From: Mortierella alpina
Lineage: Eukaryota; Mortierellomycota; Mortierellomycetes; Mortierellales; Mortierellaceae
Assembly: GCA_029449245.1 (NCBI GenBank)
Contig: JANATF010000010.1
Location: forward strand, 1,302,001-1,366,000
Length of the DNA: 64,000 bases
Direction of reading: 5' to 3'
Shown: positions 21,977 to 33,133 of the stretch, piece by piece
Position numbering within the stretch: the stretch's first letter is position 1
Layout of the letters: every line of letters starts with the position of its first letter
The notes under the pieces: generated by a model
What the model was told of the DNA's origin: nothing
Databases searched by the model: none
The model's input: the letters and a program-made list of their open reading frames with translations, nothing else
Made by a program: the position numbers and the translations under genes

Positions 21977-23623
21977 ATGACCGACCACGACGATCTCGTT
22001 GACTACGATGAGGATGATGAAGTTATCCAGTCCATCAACGCCGCCCCCGCCGCTGCCCAGCCCGATGCTGCCGAGGAGTCCAAGGACAAGAAGGGATCCT
22101 ATGTCGGTGTGCACTCGACCGGTTTCCGTGACTTTTTGTTGAAGCCCGAGCTCTTGCGTGCCATTGTCGACTGTGGTTTCGAGCATCCCTCTGAGGGTAA
22201 GTTGCTCCGCCTCCTAGACATTTTTTAATGCTTCGCCTCCTGATCACACGGACATTGATGATTGTTTTCGCTTCCCTTATTACATCTATAGTTCAGCAGG
22301 AGTGTATCCCCCAGTCCATTCTTGGTATGGATATTCTGTGCCAGGCCAAGTCTGGTATGGGAAAGACTGCCGTGTTTGTCCTCGCCTCGCTCCAGCAGGT
22401 CGAGCCCACTCCCGGTGAGGTCGCTGTCGTTGTCCTCTGCCACACTCGTGAGCTCGCCTTCCAGATCAAGAACGAGTACACTCGCTTCAGCAAGTACCTT
22501 CCCGAGGTCCGCTCTGAGGTGTTCTACGGTGGTATGCCCATCAAGAGAGACCAGGATATTCTCCGCAACAAGGAGCTCTGCCCCCACATCCTGGTCGGTA
22601 CCCCTGGTCGTATCCTTGCTCTCATCAAGGAGGGTACCCTGAAGCTCAAGAATGTCAAGCACTTTGTCCTCGATGAGTGCGACAAGATGCTCGATCAAAT
22701 TGGTATGTCGCCCTATCTCGGTCTATTATTTCTTTCCTTCCCATTCTCTCCCCTGCAACCACCGCCCGACCACCTTGGCATGTTATGATGACAACTTAAT
22801 TGCTACTTTAACCCAGCTCGTTTAAGGACAACATATGTTCCTCATGAGATGACGTTATTACGCTGATTACATGCCCGAAATACCCACTTGGAGTCGCGTA
22901 TGCAGGATCTTTGGTTTTTGGTAGGATGCTAACCTCTCAAATATCTTGCTTTACACAGACATGCGTCGTGATGTCCAGGAGATTTTCCGTGCCACTCCCC
23001 ACAGCAAGCAGGTCATGATGTTCTCTGCCACACTCAGCAAGGACACTCGTGTCACCTGCAAGAAGTTCATGGTCAACCCCCTCGAGATTTACGTCGACGA
23101 CGAGACCAAGCTTACGCTCCACGGTCTTCAGCAGTACTATGTTGACATCAAGGAGCAGGAGAAGAACCGCAAGCTGAACGATCTCTTGGACTCGCTCGAG
23201 TTCAACCAGGTGTGCATCTTTGTCAAGTCGGTTGCCCGTGCTGACCAGCTCAACAAGTTGTTGGTGGAGTGCAACTTCCCCAGTATCTGCATTCACGGTT
23301 CCATTCCCCAGGAGGAGCGTATTGCCCGTTACAAGTCCTTCAAGGAGTTCAACAAGCGCATCCTTGTTGCCACTGATGTCTTTGCCCGTGGTCTCGATGT
23401 CTCGCGTGTCAACGTTGTGATCAACTACGATGTGCCCGAGGAGGCTGACACCTACCTGCATCGTGTCGGTCGTGCCGGTCGTTTCGGTACCAAGGGTCTC
23501 GCCATTACTTTTGTCGCCGACGAGAAGGATGCCGAGGTCTTGAAGGCCATCCAGGCCCGCTTCGAGGTCCAGATCCCCGAGCTCCCCGAGGAGATTGATG
23601 TCACCACCTACATGACCGCCTAA
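21977..23623 (+). CDS. SUB2: DECD-box RNA helicase, mRNA export/splicing factor (UAP56/Sub2)
   Basis: Exons 21977-22196, 22292-22702 and 22959-23623 give 431 residues, the usual length of this family. The order of motifs is complete: acidic N-terminus ([15 protein letters not shown]), Q motif ([15 protein letters not shown].. GFEHPSE), Walker A '[13 protein letters not shown]', 'TPGRI', the diagnostic DECD in 'VLDECDKML', 'FSATL', '[12 protein letters not shown]' and '[13 protein letters not shown]'. DECD instead of DEAD separates Sub2/UAP56 from other helicases. It acts in the nucleus in spliceosome assembly and, with THO/TREX, in mRNA export. Codon use is strongly biased (CGT, AAG, GTC), as in highly expressed genes. 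Intron 2 is 256 nt, longer than most here. Confidence 0.97.
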
Positions 23624-24267
23624 ACGATCGGTTCTATTGTTTTTCCTCCCTGGCACCACTGTTGTCTAAGCATCTTTTTTTTCAAAGTGCTTTCTGTAAT
23701 ATCTTTCAGGCCTGTTTTCGTTTTTTTTTCCATGGCCTAGCCTAACAACAACGACAAACAAACAACCCACACAAAAAAAGCAAGAACCAACGCCCACCCG
23801 TCCTCGTCGAAGGGTCGTTGTATTAAAAAATGTATTATAAAGCAATCAGCGGTGTACTGTTGTTCTTTGGAGGTGGGTAGGAGGCAGGGATGATGTGGGC
23901 AGGAGTGACGACCAAAGTGCGGAGGTGTGGCTGTCCCTTGCTCGGGCCAGTTGGACGACCAATAAGGACCAATAAGGCAATTTCGCCTTGTTCCGATCGG
24001 AAGAAGCGGAGCGGGAACGGCGTCCAATTTCTTGCTTTGCCCATTCCGTGTCTTTTCTCGTTCACTCTCTCTCTCACTCTCTCTTTTCTCACTCTTCATT
24101 CCATTTGTCACTTTCTTCATCTCCCATTACACTCTCACGCCAGCCATCTCGCTGACCACTCGACCCCCCACTCATCCGCTGTCTCCTGCTTCTCGCCAAC
24201 TCCTCATCCAACTTGCATCGGCCCCAGCGGACTCGAATCAAAAAAGTCCTTCAGAGTCGACCCAAGC
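23624..24267. other. Intergenic region
   Basis: This stretch holds the T-rich 3' flank of SUB2 and a CT-rich leader (about 24057-24130) of the phosphatase gene. The in-frame extension upstream of 24268 looks untranslated. No gene is seen. Confidence 0.5.
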
Positions 24268-26598
24268 ATGCTGGGCCGGAACGCAGCCAGGCCCTTCGGC
24301 ATGACGCCTTCGCGGCTTGTGGCGACCTACAGCACAGTGGCGTCGCACAGGCTAGCCCACTGGATGCTGATATCCAAGCCGTTCGCAATGACCCACCTGC
24401 AGCGGTACCTCTCCGTCGCACCGCAGCTGCTTCTCACAGACACTCCGCCCACGAGCAGTCCACACGGGATTCCGACTCCGACACTCGTCGCGTTGGACGG
24501 TGCCTGTGCAACAATGCCCACCACTGGTGGTAACACGGCCAGCAACAGCAGCAGCAGTGGGCCTTCCTCACCCTCCACCCAACCCTCACCCACCTCAGCG
24601 CGACAGCTACACACATCATCCAAGGCTGCATCAGCCGCAGCAGCAGCCGCCATCTATCAGCAACCGCATGGACCAGAGTCTCTCATACCTGTGGATCTCC
24701 TCTCATCCACAGAGACGTTTGACGAGATGACTGCGTCATTGCACTCAACTGGTGCTGCTGCGGGAACAATAGTAACAGCGCCAGGAACAGCAACGGGTGA
24801 CCGAAACGCGATTGCGTTCAACTACCTATTAGCGGCCAGCTGGCATCCAAAGTCGAGGCAACGGACTTCTCAGTTGCTGCAGGATCGACAGACCGAGGAG
24901 AATGCAGAGCGAACCCGACGCTGGAAACAAAAGCTGCAGGCAGCTCATCCTCATCCTCGTCCTCATCCAGGCAAGGTCGATGCTGGCGAGGATGCTTTTT
25001 TCCACGTCTCAACCCCAAGCCGTGTTGCGCTCGGTGTAGCGGATGGAGTCGGAGGCTGGTCCGAGGTGAGTTTTCTTTTTATGTTTTTCTGTGTTCCTGG
25101 GTCTGCACTGATTAGCAGTTCACATGCGGGTGAGCGTTCTTGTTCAGGATGGATGCGGATGTGTGGGTGGGGGTGGCAGAGGGGCAGTGCGGAGGCGTGA
25201 AAAATCAAGATCAACGTGAAAGTTCGCTTGCCATAAGCGGGTTTCCCGATCCTTGGCTCTCTGTTCATTATACTACTGTCTATGTCTGCTCTTTGTAGTA
25301 TTACGACGCTTGGTTACCTTTTTATTTTATTTCCTGGCTTTTTTGCGTTGGAGTGAATGAGCTTGTGAGCTCATTTTGCTCGTCGAGGACGTTTCCCTTC
25401 TAAACACTAACTTGCCTGTGTCAAAAATAGTTGGGAGTCGACCCAGCCTTGTTTTCATGGGCGCTGATGAACAATGCCGAGAACATTGCACGATTGACCG
25501 ACAGTGCCCCAGCAGAGGCAGATATGGAATCTTTGCCAGGCAATGCCCTTGCCACAGATCTCAACCGTGAGAAAAAGGTCTTGGATGCACAAACGATTCT
25601 CGATGGGGCCTACACCGAGCTAGTTCAGAGCGGGACAGTTGAAGCAGGTAAGGAGGCTGGACTGCGCTGTGGAGGATTCACAAAAAAATATTCATGCAAG
25701 AACTCCAGGTTCATAGTGGCGTTCCTGTGGGATGTACCACTGCGGATGTACCTCACTTTGCGTTGCTAACGGGACGACACCGTTTTTGCTAATCAACAAC
25801 AAATAGGGTCGAGCACAGCCTGTATCCTGTCGCTTTGTAAGATGACGGGCACCCTACGGGCATCGAATCTGGGTGACAGCGCGTTCTTGGTGATTCGGGA
25901 CAAGAAGTGTATCTACGAGTCGCCTTCCCAACAGCACTTCTGGAACTGTCCATATCAGCTCACAGTGTTGCCACAAAAGGAACGTGAACGGCAGCAGCGG
26001 CGCGTCCATGACAGCAGTGATAGCGACAGCAGCAGCAGTGATATCAGTTCCAAGGCCAAGAGCACTCGTGTCACGCAGCCCAGGAAGAAGTACGTACAGG
26101 ATCTGCCCAAGGATGCTGTACAGACAAGTCATCAGCTTCAGGATGGAGATGTGATTGTGCTGGCGACAGACGGGTTCTGGGACAACGTGTTCACGAAGGA
26201 GGCCATCGAATTGGTGGACCGTGAGCTGGGAGACATTGTCGGCAGCAGCCAGCATCGCGACGGTGAACAAACACCAGGTGGCGAGTGCGGGGTTGTGTTG
26301 TCGGCAGAGGAGATCCTTGCGAGAGTGCGGGCACTCTCCAAACGTCTCACCAACACTGCAAGACGCTTCTCGCTGGATGTCAATCGCAACACGCCATTCA
26401 GTCAGGGTGCACGACACATTCCTTGTGGAGGGTAAGTTGGCCTTTGGGTGGGTGGTATTACCTTTTTGTAGGTCGTTGTTCTAGGAGTGTTCTTTTGCTA
26501 ATGCCCTTTTACACGTCTTTGTTCGCCTGGACTCTACTAGAAAGGTCGACGATATCACCGTCATTGTGACCCTGGTCCGATCCACTACGACGACATAG
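24268..26598 (+). CDS. PTC7: PP2C-type protein phosphatase, PTC7-like
   Basis: Exons 24268-25065, 25431-25647, 25807-26431 and 26541-26598 join to 565 residues. The N-terminus (MLGRNAARPFG, then SRL.. STVASHRLAH) is Arg/Ser-rich without acids, like a mitochondrial presequence. PP2C motifs follow in order: 'GEDAFFHV', 'GVADGVGGWSE', 'GVDPALFSWALM', 'GSSTACIL', 'NLGDSAFLVIRD', 'GDVIVLATDGFWDNVF' and 'VDDITVIVTLV'. The metal-binding aspartates in ADGVGG, ATDG and DDIT are present, so the enzyme should be active. Family members act in mitochondria, in yeast on coenzyme Q biosynthesis. A roughly 45-residue Ser/Asp-rich insertion follows 'YQLTVLPQKE', and the N-terminal region is longer than in yeast. 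Confidence 0.92.
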
Positions 26599-26756
26599 CC
26601 TGCACCGACATCCCGTCGAACTCCTCTCAAAAACTACGCTGCATAAAGACACCTTTGATTTTTGCTTGTCACACCCAGTTCGGTCGAGCTCATTCTGCGT
26701 CGATTGCATCCATTCACTCCTGTTCTGCACTCTCACAACTCCTGCACACCTTGGTC

Positions 26757-27099
26757 ATGGTACTGCCCAAGCTGTTTGTGTCATTATCATTGATATTTTC
26801 TACTGCATCTATTCAAGCGAAGAAAGGGAGAAGCGCTGACAGGTCGCATGCTGACAGTCTTCTTTTCAATTTCATCACCTTACCATTCGGCAACCGCTAG
26901 ACAACTGCTCCACCAGATCCCAACTTTGACGAGCTGGCTACCATCCCAGGCCATGTCGCCTCCTTCTCTGCGGATCTGGCCTCTGGACAGCTAATCAATG
27001 TAACATCAAATGCACACAATTCCTCAAACACCCATTTTGTCCTGTTGTCCCGAGTGTTGCAGGAGGTTGCCTTGCTCCAAGTCCAAGACTGACGTCTTC

Positions 27100-27134
<35 letters not shown>

Positions 27135-27648
27135 ACTGTTGGACGATGGTATATTCATATAGGTCAATGGACCGATTCAACAGGACCAAGCAACAGTGAT
27201 TCAAAAGTTGATGCAGGACGTAGGACAACTCGTTTCGCGGTACTCCAATGGAACGTCGACAGGATTGCTTTCGGCCACGAGCGCGATGACAGCGGCTTCT
27301 GCAGAGGTGGAGGACAGTTTGGTCCGGAAAGTTACAGGTAAAAAAAAAAAAAAAAAAAAAGGCGTATCTCGTGTGGTCATGGACCATGGAAGATACGGAT
27401 AGGCATAGGTTACAAGAGCTTGCAAGTTGAAGACGGAAACTAGAAAACGCGTTGTTTCTATTCTCCAGCCTCAGGAACAGAGGCAGGGACTCCTGAGAGG
27501 CATTTCTTTTGTACATTGCAGTCCAGTAGTATTAACCCCACGAGTTCATTTTTTTTTTCTGCAAATGCTCTTAGTATTGACGGAGGGCTCGACATTGGCA
27601 CTCACAATGGCAGATAACAAGATATACGGTATCGAGAAGAAGGAATAG
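26757..27648 (+). CDS. Secreted protein of unknown function
   Basis: The start at 26757 gives a signal peptide (MVLPKLFVSLSLIFSTASIQA). Later exons fit in phase: 26901-27080 (TTAPPDPNFDELATIPGHVA onward, with N-x-S/T sites), 27163-27337 (VNGPIQQDQATVIQKLMQDV onward) and 27575-27648 (VLTEGSTLALTMADNKIYGI, stop). The end of exon 1 is unclear: the best phase-0 join follows 'STASIQ' and needs a GC-AG intron. The donor at 27081 (GTCCAA) is also weak. The product would be about 160 residues, helical and without cysteine clusters. Introns 2 and 3 each carry a long T or A run. Family not recognised. It lies 158 bp downstream of the phosphatase gene. Confidence 0.5.
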
Positions 27649-27946
27649 GAGGCAGTGGAGTCCACCAAACCCATCGGAAAACATGGCGGGTCAAAAATGA
27701 AACCATGCAGTACATATTTTCATCAATGGCTTTGGAGCAGAGAACAGAGCACACCGATGTTCAGCCACGTTCATAGATGTATATCCACAGTGCAAATGCA
27801 TTTTTAATTCTATTCGGGAGCATGGTTGTTACTGGTTCCATGCTTACAATATGAGTGACATGAACGTGACTCATTGGAACTATCGATTACACAAGCAGGG
27901 GGGAGCGAGATGGCAGCTACGTTATTCAGCTATTGTTTGTGTTTTT

Positions 27947-29023
27947 TTAACCCACCTCCAAAGTCGCAACGCCATAAACGCCGTTCGCATCATGTTTGGG
28001 AATTATACCCCTCCACATCCTCAGGGACGGGAAAGTATCGTTCCAGCCAAGGCCATCAAACAACTTGACAGCTTCCTTGTTGACGTTGGGGATATCCACA
28101 TCAAACGCCAAGGGGATGCCCTTGGGTGTTTGCTTCTCTGCCTGCACCACATCCACCGCCAACTTGACCAGCAACAGACGTGCCACCTCGGGCGAAGACG
28201 CGTACAGTGGTCCGACACGGTACGAGGTCTCTGCTGGACGAACACATCCGTAACCCAAGACCAACGGCTTCCCATTCTTATGACGTTCTGTGTTGGAGAG
28301 AACCGCCGCTCCGAATCGATGAGACTCTGGATGGTGTGCATGAAATTGGACCCAGTCCTGAAGAAACCCTGGACGTTTCAATCCTGTGTACTGCTCCTCG
28401 ATCGGCGACAACTGTTCCAGATCGACGGAGGGATCCGCCAGATTGACCAATCGAGCCTTGGCCTCCTTGAGCACTTGATCGTCCTCAAAGAACAAGAACC
28501 CTTTGGTGGTGGTGGGGTCGGTGGCTGCGCGAAGGATTTTGTTGGCGAGTTCCCTTTCCGCGGTCTCGACCAGATCCTTAACGGAACCATGACGACGTTC
28601 GTTCTGCCACTGCGTTTCTGTGAACCCAGATTTTTGGTAGTTCTTGACCTGTTCCATGACAGCGTCCAGTCCAATGCTGGGACATTGCTCACCAGCGTAA
28701 GCAAGTGCTCGTTGAAAGCCCTGGAGGCCGTACCCTTTACCACGGTGGGCGGGTGAAACGATGTAGTATCCGACCCAGGCCTGCTCTTGACCATAACGCA
28801 CGCAGCTGATAAGGGAGACGACTTCGTCCCCAACTTTACCGTAGAAGAAGGCTTTGGCGTCGGTTTTGAGATAGACATCAGGGATCTCTTGGCCCTTTGT
28901 AGCGGGGTTCCAGTGCTCGGAGAAGGACCAGTCGTAGTAGAGCTGTTGTGCTTGCTCGGGGGTACAGTGGTCGAGGATGAGTCCTGGAGTTGGGGACGCG
29001 GTCTCTGACTGAGAGACCATCAT
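27947..29023 (-). CDS. GNAT-family N-acetyltransferase (two-domain, YitH/DUF1248 type)
   Basis: One uninterrupted 358-residue frame starting at 29023 (MMVSQSETASPTPGL). The first half is a GNAT acetyltransferase: 'EVVSLISCVRYGQEQAWVGYYIVSPAHRGKGYGLQGFQRAL', cited here in parts, contains the strand 'AWVGYYIV' and the acetyl-CoA loop 'RGKGYG' (Q/RxxGxG). The second half (about 235-358), with 'LVLGYGCVRP', 'YRVGPLYASS' and 'KLFDGLGWNDTFPSLRMWRG', matches the C-terminal acetyltransferase-like domain of YitH/HolE-type proteins. The substrate is unknown, probably a small amine or protein N-terminus. The protein looks cytosolic. It is intronless, unlike most neighbours, so an old transfer from bacteria is conceivable but not shown. 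Confidence 0.85.
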   Translation of the reverse strand: MMVSQSETASPTPGLILDHCTPEQAQQLYYDWSFSEHWNPATKGQEIPDVYLKTDAKAFFYGKVGDEVVSLISCVRYGQEQAWVGYYIVSPAHRGKGYGLQGFQRALAYAGEQCPSIGLDAVMEQVKNYQKSGFTETQWQNERRHGSVKDLVETAERELANKILRAATDPTTTKGFLFFEDDQVLKEAKARLVNLADPSVDLEQLSPIEEQYTGLKRPGFLQDWVQFHAHHPESHRFGAAVLSNTERHKNGKPLVLGYGCVRPAETSYRVGPLYASSPEVARLLLVKLAVDVVQAEKQTPKGIPLAFDVDIPNVNKEAVKLFDGLGWNDTFPSLRMWRGIIPKHDANGVYGVATLEVG

Positions 29024-29966
29024 TCTTTAAAGGGGTTATGCCAGAGGCTGTCTTTTGAGTTGGAAGGAGGAGGGTGGGTGTTTTTGCAACTGTGCAAGAG
29101 AAAAAGAGAGCGGTGGGAAAATTCTGTTTGAGAGGGCAAACGCCCTTTTATAATCCATTGGCTCTCAGGGGCGCACATCGACAGGGCTGCGCGGGCGGTG
29201 AGGACGACGGGAGTTTGACGTGACCGATAGTTTCTACCCGTTTCTTTTTTCACTTGGATAATCCGGGCTTATACGGGTTAGGCCAAAGGCCGTGCTGGTA
29301 GGATGAAGGTTCATCACACCACCTTGGCCATTGCGTTTGAATGCCTGCCATTTACTTTGACATCATTGAATGCTTTGTGCACAGCCGCGTCAGACGTGAC
29401 TATCAAAGCGCCTCAGGTACAGAACGCGATATGATATGCCTCCATGTTTCATTGGGCGCAGCTTGCTCCACGCACGCAGAGGCAAGGACGCCGATGAGAT
29501 GGTGGAATGAATGAGACAGAGATCAGAGGGTACAGTACTATTCTTCAAAGCAAAAATGCGACTTGTATTGTGGTTATGAGTCGCCCACAACGCGAGTTGG
29601 CGTCCAAAATTCCTCAGTTTGTCGGCTTGTGGATTTGTTTTGCTGCTTGGCCCAAAACATACATTCTTGACAGTCTACGTGTTCCGTCCCGTTTCTCGAA
29701 TACCTCGAGAGTCTCATGTCCTACATATTTCATCCATTACTGCGGGCAGGGTCGTAGAAACCAGCTCAGAGTGAACATTACTACTAGAACATACGCCATG
29801 CGCTGCACTGCATACATGCACATGCAGCATGCACTGTTGGAAAAATGTGCCACATTAACCCAAGGCTTTACACGCCATAAAAGCGCGATATATCCATGAT
29901 CATCCTCTCCTTGCAACATTCTTCCAATGGCTCGACGTTCTTCCCATTCTTCAGTATCTATTCGCC
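29024..29966. other. Intergenic region with relic of the downstream duplicated gene family
   Basis: About 29440-29530 resembles the last exon end of the beta-helix genes to the right (compare 'gacgccgatgagatggtgga' with their C-terminal coding sequence). About 29560-29966 matches the segment before the second copy (about 32620-33130). This indicates an older, mostly lost copy upstream of the trio. No intact gene is seen. Confidence 0.45.
29873..29887 (+). promoter_or_regulatory. Conserved core-promoter-like element, copy A
   Basis: The sequence cgccataaaagcgcg lies about 80-94 bp before the start of the first beta-helix gene. It recurs almost unchanged before the second (33019-33033) and third (ccataaaagcgcg, 35556-35568). 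Position and CATAAAAG core fit a TATA-like element; conservation may also simply reflect recent duplication. Confidence 0.5.
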
Positions 29967-31998
29967 ATGAGTCTTTTCAAATATCGTATGGACTTCAAGA
30001 TGCCACTCAGGCTTTACTTCGCGCTATTCGTATTGCTTCTAGCGATGCCTCTTGTAACTCATGGAGCCTTGCCACCTAGCTGTTCCAACACCGAGTGGAA
30101 GTTACCTGATTCGAACAACAATGTCATCCCCAACTTCTCCCGCGTTGGTTACAGAGAAGGCCATGTCGCGATCCCGATTTTTCCTATCGAGAAGACTCTC
30201 AAGCCCAAACGAGATTCGGTCGATGACACAGATAGGATCCAGGCAGCCATTGACGAAGTCGGAAATTTGCCACTTCAGTCCTTGGACAGGGATGGCATTC
30301 AGTTCAGGGGTGCGGTGCTCTTGAAGAAAGGAGTTTACCGTGTTAATGGAGTGCTGGCCATTGATAAGTCTGGCGTTGTCTTACGAGGCGAGGGTCCTGA
30401 CCCACAGGGAACCAGGCTTTACGCCACAGGGGGAAGACAAGGTGACTTTATTCAGATCAATGGTGGACTGACGTCCGACGACCCTTACAGAAATGCACCG
30501 AGACCAGAATATTCCCCACCTTTGAATAGCTACATCTCCTCCGGAAAACCTCAAACACAAACTCGTGAGGACATTTACATCCCTGTTGGTACAACGACAC
30601 GTCCGGTGAAAGAAACTGACGGTTTCAATGTTGGTGACAAAATTGTGGTAGGTTGTTCATTTTACGCCCGCGTATGCGCTAAAAGGCGTCTGAGAACAAG
30701 ATGAAAATAGTAATCAATCATCGACATCTTTTAAAACATTAGGTGGAATGGTCTGGTTCTGAGGAATGGATCAAGGACATAGGAATGGATCGTGTACCAG
30801 CCAACGCAGACTTAAACAATTATCGACCATGGCACTCATCTATGTTTACATTCAGGCTTGAGCGAACGATCCTTGCCATTGATAAGGATGAGCACACCTT
30901 CACAATCGACATCCCTATGGTCATGAACGTTGATCCAAAGTACACTCATTCCGCAAAGATATATCAACCTGCTTACAGGATCAACATGATCTCGGATGTG
31001 GGAGTCGAAAATCTGCGTCTTTTAAAAACCGTGTCGAGGAGTCAGCGGCGCACCATGCATGCGGTGCAAATTGACACTGCCATTCATGGTTGGGTGAGTG
31101 ATGTCTCGACCGATGGGTTCATGTTGGGTATTGAAGCCTCCTCGTGGTCCAGATTTATCACAATCCAGAATTGCCATGTCGACTGCCAGGGAGGCATATT
31201 GGCGGATCCCAATGGGATGAGAATTGGATTCGACCTTAGCGGACAAATGGGTCTAGTCAACAACTGTACCACGGTGGGCGTGTTCCATGATTTTACTTCT
31301 GGCGGGCATACCTGCGGTAAGATGTCATTGAACAGTTTGCATGTCTTGACCATAAACACAAACTTTATACGAGTGAGAAAACGCAGATATTTATCCCTGC
31401 TCTTTTGTGTCGAGGTTTCTTTTTTCTTAGGTCCCAACGTTTTTGTAGACTCTCAAAGCAGAAACAGTTTACACCGTACAGGTCCGCTCAAGTTGTGGGT
31501 TACCGGATCTCTTTATGACAATATTACCGCTGACAACTTTGGCATAAGAAATCGAGGCTTGAGAGATATGGGACCAGGCTGGATCGGTAAGCTCATCTTC
31601 CTCCGTGATCTCCTTGAATTGCATATCTACAATCTGACCCTCATCTTACCCCATGCATGCCCAACTTAGGTGCATTCGATGTCTTTTACAACTGTAAAGC
31701 AGAGAAGAGGGATAGCTACTTTGAAACCGCTCCAGGCACGACCAATTGGATCATAGGGTTTCAAGGTCTTCCAGAGAACTGGAGTCAATGGAAGGATAAA
31801 TCAACATTAGTCTGTCCCAATACCGCAGTTCAGCCTCGAAGCCTTTATTGGTCACATCTCGCTGAACGCACAGGTAGAGACGCCAACGAGTTGATGAGGA
31901 TGAATGGGGCAGATGTTCGGATCTATCCGAAAGAGAGGTCTTCGGCATTCAGGCGTTTCTGTAGAAGAGTAGCGCAACCATTCCGTAGAGCACCCTGA
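29967..31998 (+). CDS. Secreted right-handed beta-helix protein (pectin-lyase fold), paralogue A
   Basis: Exons 29967-30647, 30743-31316, 31431-31586 and 31670-31998 give 579 residues. A signal peptide lies near residues 14-32 (LRLYFALFVLLLAMPLVTHG). The mature N-terminus contains 'SVDDTDRIQAAIDEV', then 'FRGAVLLKKGVYRVNGVLAI' and 'GVVLRGEG', the entry of a pectate-lyase-superfamily beta-helix. Helix coils continue through 'GWVSDVSTDGFMLGIEA' and 'FITIQNCHVDCQGG'. The C-terminus is basic (FRRFCRRVAQPFRRAP). Such enzymes cleave or bind plant, fungal or bacterial polysaccharides outside the cell; the substrate here is unknown. It is the first of three tandem paralogues with identical intron positions. 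Confidence 0.88.
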
Positions 31999-33133
31999 CA
32001 GCCCGCACTATGAAAGCTGGGTTTTCAAATAATACTCTTTAGGCCAACAGTGGATTTCTCTGCTGCTAGTCCAAAGAACACACCTTCTTGACATATACTG
32101 TTTCCACCTTCGTCGCACTTCTCGAGAGCCTCAACAGCGTTAGTGCCATCGAGAATCACTGATGTGGACAAAGTTTGGATTGCTTTGTGTCTCTGAGTTC
32201 CAGTCATCTGTTTCTACAGATTGAGTCGTTGCTTTCTTCGTTGCTTAACACTTGGTCCATATATCAATGCTGTGAAACGACATTCAAGTATTGAAAAGGA
32301 AAGGTACTTGAGGATAGGCGGTGCTCATGATAAAGCCGTGGTGGTGTTCTGAATATGAAGGAGCGTTCCCGCGAGGCTCCGTCGAGGGAAACACCGCCTC
32401 GGTATCTGTTGCAACAGCATCATGTTCTCCGTTCCACTCACCAGGCACGCATGGTGCTGAGGCTTCAATAGTTTACGAATCTTTGGGACTTAGGTACGGT
32501 TTCTCTTTTCATTTCACGCAGTGGCGAGGACACCGATGAGCTGACGGGGATGAATGAGGCGGAGATCGTTGGTAACCCCCTCTTCGACTCACCCGAAGCG
32601 TACTGATACAAAACAAAATGCGACTTTATTGCTATCATAAGTTACTCACAACGCGAGTTTATCGTCCAAGATTCTTCAATCTTTCGGCTTATGGATTTCT
32701 TTTGCCGCTTCGCTTAAGACACGCATTTGACAATCAACATCTTCCATCTCGTTTCTCGAGTGCCTCGAGAGTCTCATCATCATCGACAATAGTTCATGTT
32801 CTACAGTTTTATACATATGAATGCTGGGATGGCTTGAGACTGTCCCACTCACCATTCCTGTGGGCGGGGTTGTAGAAACACCAGAGGGAGCATGGCTATT
32901 GGAACATACGCCATGTGCTGCATTGCATGCAAGCACATGCAGCATGCACTGTTGGCAATTTTATCAGAAAATGAGGTCAAATGCAGAAAAATGTGCCACA
33001 TTGATCCAAGGCTTTACGCGCCATAAAAGCGCGATATATCCATGCTCATCCTCTCCTTGCAACATTCTTCCATTGGCTCTACGTTCTTCCCATTCTTCAG
33101 TATCTATTTGCCAAGAGTCTTTTCAAGTATCGT
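31999..33133. other. Duplicated spacer between paralogues A and B
   Basis: No gene is seen. From about 32620 on, the sequence closely follows the region before paralogue A (29560-29966), including 'gccacattgatccaaggctt' and the CATAAAAG element. About 32500-32560 resembles the 3' coding end of the family, so it holds a decayed gene end. Confidence 0.5.
33019..33033 (+). promoter_or_regulatory. Conserved core-promoter-like element, copy B
   Basis: cgccataaaagcgcg, identical to the element before paralogue A, about 100-115 bp upstream of the start used here. Confidence 0.5.

Noticed and set aside
22937-23659. Long minus-strand Leu/Asp-rich frame
   Set aside because: Antisense shadow of SUB2 exon 3, caused by strong codon bias in the real gene.
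24330-24660. Ala/Val-rich minus-strand frame
   Set aside because: Antisense shadow of the Ser/Ala-rich N-terminal region of the PTC7-like phosphatase.
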